64,000 nucleotides of DNA from assembly GCF_948329515.1 (NCBI RefSeq), contig NZ_CAOJCN010000011.1:1-64000 (forward strand), written 5' to 3'. The stretch is from Cohnella rhizoplanae. GTDB taxonomy: Bacteria > Bacillota > Bacilli > Paenibacillales > Paenibacillaceae. Positions 42,601 through 47,913 of the stretch are shown here, in pieces. Numbering within the stretch: the first letter of the stretch is position 1; every line of letters starts with the position of its first letter. The notes under the pieces are model-generated. The model was given only the letters and a program-made list of their open reading frames with translations, ran no database searches and was not told the DNA's origin. Position numbers and translations under genes: made by a program.

Positions 42601-43913
42601 TGCCGGTCGCGGCAGGCGCGAAGAGCGGCGCGGCTACGTTGCGCAGCGTCGTCATGCTGCCGCCCGACTGGGAGACCAAGTACGGCATGGATACGACGCA
42701 GGTCGCCTTCGACAAGCTGGATCAGGTCGAGATCGACGGCGAGCCGTACGTTCATTATGCGGCCGCGATCGATCTGACGGACGAAGAGGCGCTCGCGGCG
42801 GCGGACGATCTGGCGCTGTCGCTCGTCGGCAGCGGCCTAAACAACGACGGCGGCGCGTACCCGGTGTACGTAGACAATATCCGCCTCTACAGCACGTATC
42901 AGGATGCCGCCGCCGATCCGGCGTCGGTCGACGACTTCGAGGGCTATCTCGGCAGCAATGAAGCGCTCGGCGCGAAGATCGTCCATGCCGGCGGCGACGA
43001 TACCGCGGCCGCGCTCGACGCGGGCAGCAAGCACGGCGGCAGCTACGGGCTGAAGTACACCTACACGCTGGGCAACAGCGGCTACGCGGGTATCACCAAG
43101 GCGTTAGGCGGCGTGGACTGGTCGGGCTACAACGCGCTGCAGTTCTGGTACAAGCCGGACGGCAAGGGCCAGAAGCTGGTCATGCAGATCAACGCGGACG
43201 GCAAGACGTACGAGTATTACCCGGACACGACGACGGAGGAAGCGCAGTTCGTGACGGCGCCGTTCAGCGCCTTCAAGCCGGCCAACGGCGCGACGGGCAC
43301 GCTCACGAAGCTGAACCTGGCCAAGGTCAACGCCTTTTCCATCTATACGAACGCGAAGCCGGACGGCACCAAGCTGACGTCGTCGATGTACTTCGACGAC
43401 ATTCGGGCGATCCAGGATCCTGCGGCCGGCACGGTGCCCAGCGGCAGCGCGGGCGGCGGCCTGCCGACGGGCACGCTGTACGGCTTCGACGGTGGCCTCC
43501 AGGGCTGGGCGTTGAACGACGCGGAAAATTCGCTGGGCGCGACCAACGTCCGGCAGACGACGGACGGCGGCTTGACGGTCCTGGCGACGGACTTCCCCGC
43601 GAGCGGCGACGCGGCCAAGCATCTCGAGCTCGGCGCCGTCTCCGACAAGGATCTGAGCAATGGCGCCGTGCTCAAGGCTAAGGTCAGGCTCGCTGCCGGT
43701 ACGGCCACGGGCAAGCTGTTCATCAAGCACGGCAATTGGAGCTGGGCGGACGCCGGCGAGGCGACGCTGACCGACGCGTACCAGTGGATCGCGCTCGATC
43801 TGAATGCGGGCGGTATCGACAAGACGGCGATCAAGACGATCGGCCTGCAGATCTACGCCCCGGCAGGCGCGGCTTCGATGACCGTATACGTGGATGAGGT
43901 CGTGCTGGAGTAG
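39660..43913 (+). CDS. S-layer-anchored GH26 beta-mannanase with carbohydrate-binding modules
   Basis: This 1417-residue exported enzyme cleaves beta-mannan at the cell surface. A signal peptide (about 1-34) is followed by three SLH domains (about 52-225) that bind secondary cell-wall polymer, and a beta-rich linker (about 230-410) ending in a Pro/Ala hinge. The GH26 catalytic domain spans about 430-790, with acid/base E600 in RPFHEQSGSWFWWG and nucleophile E707 in ALTEFGYQ, 107 residues apart as in known GH26 enzymes. C-terminal modules follow: CBM27-like (about 900-1080), CBM11-like (about 1090-1260) and a last beta-sandwich to the end. The SLH domains are N-terminal, a less common placing. 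A cre-like site precedes the gene. Confidence 0.92.
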   Translation: MKASRKIISGALTTALAASAVLTGIASPLPVSAAGPSAAATPSAASAQAAGPALSDTLQHWAKDSIAKWAASGVIGGYPDDTFHPNQRITRAEFVTILNRVFGFYAKSNDAFSDVRDASWYADALSIARQAGYYEGFPGNQAHASDAISRQDAVTLLARVFSIAASDGASKAPVFSDGAQIRAYAQAAVDALSGLLSGYPDGTFRPESGITRAEVVTLINKLVTGYYAAAGSVDPGEIAGNVVVNHDGVTLKNAVVNGNLYLTAGIGDGEVKLDGVTVKGKTFIAGGGPNTIILNDATLGEVVVDRKEGQVRVQATGATRIARIAVESGSKLELGQGVQVENATFEGPVALELAEGASIGALRVNTGADGTTIAGKGNVGAAVIEAKGVTVDGKAVEAGTFRIANGVAASSAAVPPTNAPVAPAPGSPAVTVDLVDPEASAATKSLFVYLNEIRGTGILFGQQHATTEGLSIGKRDGTESDAYNVVGEYPAMFGWDTLTLEGKEKPGVSGSFEQSRDNLIDVMRKAYDYGGVLTLSSHLPNFVTGGDFYDLKGNVVSHILPGGDKHAEYNAFLDNIADFANRLKDGDGNPIPVIYRPFHEQSGSWFWWGAAFTTKDEYREIYRYTVEYLRDIKGVSNFLYAYSPGGGFGTSEERYMETYPGDDYVDILGFDSYYNGEGQTWFDGVKTEAALVSRVADSHDKVAALTEFGYQQMKASGNTTPEFYTKLSETLQSDPDARKMAYMLTWANFGPTAYVPYPTGEGQPAHQMLPDFVKYFQEPYSLFNKEVSHAYDRSVATESERPFMHIASPTDQSTVKTNATQIRARILNETPARVVYTTDADASEHALTLDAATGFYVADWSPTAGQNGKSATVTVKAYDADGKVLQEQANTVFVKIPEVLIGAYTFNNGIDGVQSNGGWQADIEGLSHAVLNGDGKLKLSVTSTTYTQDWQELKLELKNAKAVAGADTLSGVKRIKYEAWVPVAAGAKSGAATLRSVVMLPPDWETKYGMDTTQVAFDKLDQVEIDGEPYVHYAAAIDLTDEEALAAADDLALSLVGSGLNNDGGAYPVYVDNIRLYSTYQDAAADPASVDDFEGYLGSNEALGAKIVHAGGDDTAAALDAGSKHGGSYGLKYTYTLGNSGYAGITKALGGVDWSGYNALQFWYKPDGKGQKLVMQINADGKTYEYYPDTTTEEAQFVTAPFSAFKPANGATGTLTKLNLAKVNAFSIYTNAKPDGTKLTSSMYFDDIRAIQDPAAGTVPSGSAGGGLPTGTLYGFDGGLQGWALNDAENSLGATNVRQTTDGGLTVLATDFPASGDAAKHLELGAVSDKDLSNGAVLKAKVRLAAGTATGKLFIKHGNWSWADAGEATLTDAYQWIALDLNAGGIDKTAIKTIGLQIYAPAGAASMTVYVDEVVLE

Positions 43914-43930
43914 TCGTCTTCATTAGAAAA

Positions 43931-43968
43931 CAAGCGCCCACCGCTTCGTAGCGGTGGGCGCTTGTTTG
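43931..43968 (+). terminator. Intrinsic terminator of the mannanase gene
   Basis: CAAGCGCCCACCGCT pairs perfectly with AGCGGTGGGCGCTTG over a TCGT loop, then TTTGGGTTT. Confidence 0.92.
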
Positions 43969-44194
43969 GGTTTGCGACGGGAATGCGGCCGGCGGCCTTG
44001 GCGCGTAGGCGGCTTGGCCGCCGGGCACATCGTCGCGGCTGCCGGCGCAGCGAAGACGAACGGCTGGGTGTCGGGCCGGAGCCTGCCCCCGGGCAGGACG
44101 GCTATGCGGGTGTGTGCTGTGTGTAGGGTTCGTCTCCCGCAGGCGGCAATTGCGCCGTTTATGAATCGGCGCGGCTCGATGTAGGCATCATGTT

Positions 44195-44240
44195 GACCGA
44201 TTAGCCCTTGTACGGGCTAGCCGGGTCTTTCGGTCCAAAC
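44195..44240 (+). other. Candidate structured RNA element in the gene-free stretch 43969-44359
   Basis: GACCGA (44195-44200) pairs with TCGGTC (44230-44235) and encloses a second perfect hairpin TAGCCC/GGGCTA (44202-44207 with 44214-44219). The strand-specific loop GCCGGGTCTT is left between them. It resembles a compact folded RNA more than a terminator, since no T-run follows. No gene on the plus strand lies directly downstream, so a riboswitch role is doubtful. The rest of this stretch shows no gene. Confidence 0.35.
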
Positions 44241-44359
44241 TGGCTTGGATTACTCCATTATTAAACGCCAGAGCGCAGAATCAAACCGTCCATGTCACAT
44301 TTCGGCAAAAATCGGGACTACTTGCATAGTCGGGAAGTCCGGGGATTAGCTGTCTCGGC

Positions 44360-44743
44360 TCAAACGCCGGTCTCCCTCATGGCGACCGAGATCAGCCGAT
44401 TCTCCGCGTCGCGGAAACGGACGTTCACGTATACGCCGAACTCCCGCCGGTCTTCGCGGAGCCAGAGCTTGAAGCGCTCCTCGCTGAGGCCGCCGCCAAG
44501 CTGCGTCCTGCCGATATGCAGATAATCGACCAGCGCCGCCTTCGGGTACTTCTGCTTGGTCTCCTCGATCGCGATGAGGCTCCACTTGTGATAAGTCGTA
44601 TCCGCGGGGGCGGCCGCGTGCGCGGCGCGAATCGCCGGGCCCGTCCAAGCGGCGACGGCCAGCAGCGCGGCCAAGACGATAAAGGCCAATCGGGATCCGG
44701 CGCGGCTTGTGCCGGCGGCCGGCTTGCGATTGCGTTGATGCAT
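44360..44743 (-). CDS. DUF3889 family secreted protein
   Basis: The 127-residue product has a signal peptide (LAFIVLAALLAVAAWTGPAI, cleavage after AHA) and then a compact domain starting YHKWSLIAIEETKQKYPKAA with VDYLHIGR, which is characteristic of the DUF3889 family of Bacillales. The function is unknown; the family is small, exported and beta-rich. GGAGG precedes the ATG. Confidence 0.82.
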   Translation of the reverse strand: MHQRNRKPAAGTSRAGSRLAFIVLAALLAVAAWTGPAIRAAHAAAPADTTYHKWSLIAIEETKQKYPKAALVDYLHIGRTQLGGGLSEERFKLWLREDRREFGVYVNVRFRDAENRLISVAMRETGV

Positions 44744-44912
44744 GGCGGCTATAACCTCCTTCTATGCTCATTGGGCAACCGTACCATTATGCCCCAATCG
44801 CGGCAGCTAATGCCGGGGGCAATCGAGGCATACGCAGCAGCGGAGCGTGACAACCTTATCGGCGCGCAAAGCGGCTGCCGGTATGGGCGCTTGTATGAGG
44901 TGTTGAGGCGCG

Positions 44913-44935
44913 ATAGCGGATCTAATTTCCGCTAT
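44913..44935. repeat. Single copy of the ATAGCGGA hairpin
   Basis: ATAGCGGA and TCCGCTAT form the same 8-bp stem as array B, with loop TCTAATT. No convincing copy lies 51 bp to either side. It is an isolated member of the hairpin family in the gap between the DUF3889 gene and the AraC remnant. Confidence 0.75.
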
Positions 44936-45039
44936 GACCGGCGCCGGTATGCGAGTGCAACATCGATCTGTAGCCGGCGTCCGGGTCGCCGCGCTTGCGG
45001 GTTCGGCGCAGGAATGCTTACACTGGCTACATAGCAAAA

Positions 45040-45208
45040 AGTCAGCTCGCTACAGGCTGGAACAAGCCAAGCGGCTGCTGCTCCAGACGGACCTGCCGGT
45101 CCTGCAGATCGCCCGCGAGACGGGCTTCCGGCAGGCCGCCTGCTTCACGTCGTGCTTCCGCGACCGGGAGGGCCTGACGCCGCGGGCCTACCGGAATGTC
45201 TTCCACGT
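45040..45208 (+). pseudogene. Remnant of an AraC-type DNA-binding domain
   Basis: The translation YRLEQAKRLLLQTDLPVLQ, then IARETGFRQAACFTSCFR and EGLTPRAYRN, is the second helix-turn-helix of an AraC regulator. No sensing domain or first helix-turn-helix precedes it in any frame, and no ribosome binding site is evident. It is the 3' end of a lost gene, convergent with the GyrI-like gene. Confidence 0.6.
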
Positions 45209-45247
45209 GAGGGCCCTCATCCGGACGATTCGCCATAACTGCCCGGA

Positions 45248-45871
45248 CTATAGCTTGGCCACCGAGAACCGGAGGACCGTCTTCAGCTTCTCCGGCGCCG
45301 TCCTGCGCGGGTCCGACAGGTAGATCTCTCGGTGCGTAAGGGACGTGCGCGCATAGCCCGCAGCCTCGCAATATGCCTCCATCCTGGCGAAGCTCGCCGG
45401 CTCGTCGTCGTAGCTGCCCGTATGCATCATCTGACAACTTAGACCTTCCTTCATGGCGACGAAGGCCACATTCCCGATCAGCGGATTCGCCTTCTTGGCC
45501 GCGGCCTTGTCCGCGAAGTGGCGGAATCCCTCGGGCGTCAGGAACCGGGGCTGGCGGATCATCAGCGTATATTTGAAGTTGTCCTTGTCCGTCGAGGGCT
45601 TCGCGATGTCGACCAGGCTCCATATGCCTTCGAGCGGATAAACCGTATAATCGTAGTAGCCTTCCGGCGCGTCGCTGCCCTTGTAGGACATTTTGACGGC
45701 GTAGCTCACGGCGTACAGCGCCTCCGTCTCCTGCGCGAACGCGGGTCTGTTCGGATCGCCCTCGCCGTCGATCGCGGCGAAGGACATGGCGGGCACGTCG
45801 ATGACGGCCGGCTCGCCTTTGGGCAGATACAGCTGCTTCTCATGCTTCTTATACTCGATTTTTTCTGGCAT
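45248..45871 (-). CDS. GyrI-like small-molecule-binding domain protein
   Basis: The 207-residue cytosolic protein matches the GyrI-like (SbmC/BmrR effector-domain) family, with VPAMSFAAIDGEGDPNRPAF at the N-terminus and LTHREIYLSDPRRTAPEKLKT at the C-terminus, the latter with the conserved IYLSDPR motif. Stand-alone members bind or hydrolyse small hydrophobic molecules and may give drug tolerance. GAGGAGG precedes the ATG. AraC-type helix-turn-helix and GyrI-like domains often occur together, which makes the adjacent AraC remnant noteworthy. Confidence 0.88.
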   Translation of the reverse strand: MPEKIEYKKHEKQLYLPKGEPAVIDVPAMSFAAIDGEGDPNRPAFAQETEALYAVSYAVKMSYKGSDAPEGYYDYTVYPLEGIWSLVDIAKPSTDKDNFKYTLMIRQPRFLTPEGFRHFADKAAAKKANPLIGNVAFVAMKEGLSCQMMHTGSYDDEPASFARMEAYCEAAGYARTSLTHREIYLSDPRRTAPEKLKTVLRFSVAKL

Positions 45872-46054
45872 GGCCGTGCCTCCTCGGGGGTTTTATTCCA
45901 TGTTACAAGATCCATGTTGACGACTGTATGTCAGCGGCGCCGCCGCGATCCGCGGGACGGGCTGGACAATCCGGAGCCGCGATCGGTAAACTTGGCTAAT
46001 AACGGCGAGATGCCGGGCAGTGCAGATCTGAGCTAAGCAGGGAGACTAAATCAT

Positions 46055-47446
46055 ATGAGATTCTCTATACAATACCTGTCTTTCTTCGTTATCCAGTCGG
46101 AGAGCCCTAAGGAGACGGACACGAACAAGCGGTACAAGCACTATAAGACGCTGGACCACTACGATTACGAGGACAGCGAGATCAAGTCGTTTCTCGACGA
46201 GGAGTTCACGCGGATCGGCAAGCGCAAGGCCGACGTAAACCCGGATACCTCGGCGGCGCCGACCAAGATCGGCCGCTTTATTATCGAGCCGGGGCAGGAG
46301 CCCGAGAGCAATCCGAACTACAATCTGTTCCAGCGGCTGCGCGTGGCGACGACCAAGGAGCAGTTCCACTATGCGTGCGACGACATCCTGCGGAGCTACA
46401 TGGACACGAGCGCGGTGCGGGGCGGCGCGTTTATCGTGGCGGCGGCCAAGATCAACGAGCTGTTCGACGAGCCGTTCGTGTTCGTGCTGAAGTGCGACTT
46501 CGAGTCGAAGATCGCCCGCATCTCGGACGAGCGCAGCCTGATCTCGAAGGTCGACATGGCGATCAGCGCGCGCAACATCAAGTCGATCCAGTATCCCCAC
46601 ATGCCGGAGGAGGGGATGCTCGAGCCGAACGAGCTCAAGATCCATCAGGCGTCGCACGCGCGGTACTTCGAGGACTTCCTGAAGTACGTCTCGTACGAGA
46701 AGTCGAAGCCGGAGATCGTGAACGATCAGGTCATGGGCCTGGTGCAGGAATATATGGAGCGCAAGTGGTCGGGAGACGGCGCGGACGGCGAGAGCGGCTA
46801 TGCGGCGGACGGCGGCGCGGGAGCGTTGGCGGGCTTGGCGGCCGGGCCGGATGCCGGATTGCCCGCGGATTACGGCGCCGGCCCGGATGCCGCCGGAGGG
46901 TACGGCGCGTATGAGGCGATCCGCGAGCGCGATCCCTCGGCGGCGGACATGGGCTACGGCGCGGCGGGCTACGACGACGCCGGGCAGGGCTCGGGCGGCT
47001 ACGGCGGAGGCGGACATGGCGGCGGGTTCGGCGGTGGTGGCCAGCAGGGCGGAGGCCAAGGCGGCGGGGGCGTGTCGCGGGCCGCGCGCGGCAGCGGCGG
47101 CTGGGCGCAGGAGGCACGCGAGTTCGAGATGTGGGCGGCCGGCGACAAGCGGCAGCTGCAGGAGAAGTGGACGCACGAAGACGTGATGGGCGCGACCGCC
47201 CATATCGTCGAGTATCAGCCGGACCTGGAGCTGAAGTTCAAGGCCGACGACATCTCCGTCCGGGCCAAGATGAGCGATTACGGCGATGCCATCCATATCG
47301 CCCGCATGAACGGCAAATACGTGCTGCTGATCGAGGCGGACGGCTTGCAGTTCGAGAAGGGCATGTCCCCGATCGAGCTGCTGCATCCCGAGGACATCGA
47401 GCAGGTGCTGGCCCGCATGCGCGGCCGTCCGCGCGCGGGGCATTGA
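46055..47446 (+). CDS. DUF3900 domain-containing protein with Gly-rich insert
   Basis: The 463-residue soluble protein fits the DUF3900 family: it starts RFSIQYLSFFVIQSESP and contains APTKIGRFIIEPG, DTSAVRGGAFIVAAAKIN, and ISARNIKSIQYPHMPEEGM. The function is unknown. Residues about 242-348 are a low-complexity Gly/Ala/Asp/Tyr segment that splits the conserved N-terminal part from a C-terminal beta domain (AREFEMWAAGDKRQLQEKW onward). Members in other Bacillales appear to have a short linker there. It stands alone; hairpin array C follows. Confidence 0.8.
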   Translation: MRFSIQYLSFFVIQSESPKETDTNKRYKHYKTLDHYDYEDSEIKSFLDEEFTRIGKRKADVNPDTSAAPTKIGRFIIEPGQEPESNPNYNLFQRLRVATTKEQFHYACDDILRSYMDTSAVRGGAFIVAAAKINELFDEPFVFVLKCDFESKIARISDERSLISKVDMAISARNIKSIQYPHMPEEGMLEPNELKIHQASHARYFEDFLKYVSYEKSKPEIVNDQVMGLVQEYMERKWSGDGADGESGYAADGGAGALAGLAAGPDAGLPADYGAGPDAAGGYGAYEAIRERDPSAADMGYGAAGYDDAGQGSGGYGGGGHGGGFGGGGQQGGGQGGGGVSRAARGSGGWAQEAREFEMWAAGDKRQLQEKWTHEDVMGATAHIVEYQPDLELKFKADDISVRAKMSDYGDAIHIARMNGKYVLLIEADGLQFEKGMSPIELLHPEDIEQVLARMRGRPRAGH

Positions 47447-47533
47447 GGCGGCGTTAACTTTCGGCAATGGACGGAGCTTGCCTGCGGGTTTAGGATGAAG
47501 CGCATGAGTGGGCGAGTGCTTGGGGGCGGGGCT

Positions 47534-47876
47534 GTAGCGGGAATTATTCCGCTATGGCGCTTGTTGGTGCCGGTGCGGGCGAATAGCGGGAGTTTGGGCG
47601 AATAGCGGAAGTTTATTCCGCTAGTGCCTGAAAGCGCCCGGCGCGGGGCGAATAGCGGAAGTTTATTCCGCTATGTGCTTGAAAGCGCCCGGCGCGGGGC
47701 GCATAGCGGAAGTATATTCCGCTATGTGCTTGAAAGCGCCCAGTGCGGGGCGAATAGCGGAAGTTTATTCCTCTATGTGCTTGAAAGCGCCCGGTGCGGG
47801 GCGAATAGCGTAATTTTTTTTCGCTATGCACTTGAAAGCGCCTGGTGCAGGGCGAGTAGCGGAAGTTTTTCCGCAA
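47534..47876. repeat. Hairpin array C: six clear units at a 50-51-bp period plus degraded edge copies
   Basis: Units start at 47602, 47652, 47703, 47754, 47805 and 47856, with arms ATAGCGGAA and TTCCGCTAT around GTTTA or similar. The spacers (TGTGCTTGAAAGCGCC and a GCGGGGC stretch) are nearly identical. The 47805 copy keeps the shorter stem ATAGCG/CGCTAT, and the 47856 copy has GCGGAA/TTCCGC. Degraded copies lie at 47534 and 47582. The array ends 38 bp ahead of the next gene. Confidence 0.93.
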
Positions 47877-47913
47877 GTGTCGGTGTGAAATTATTTTACT
47901 TCTAAGTCGAGGT

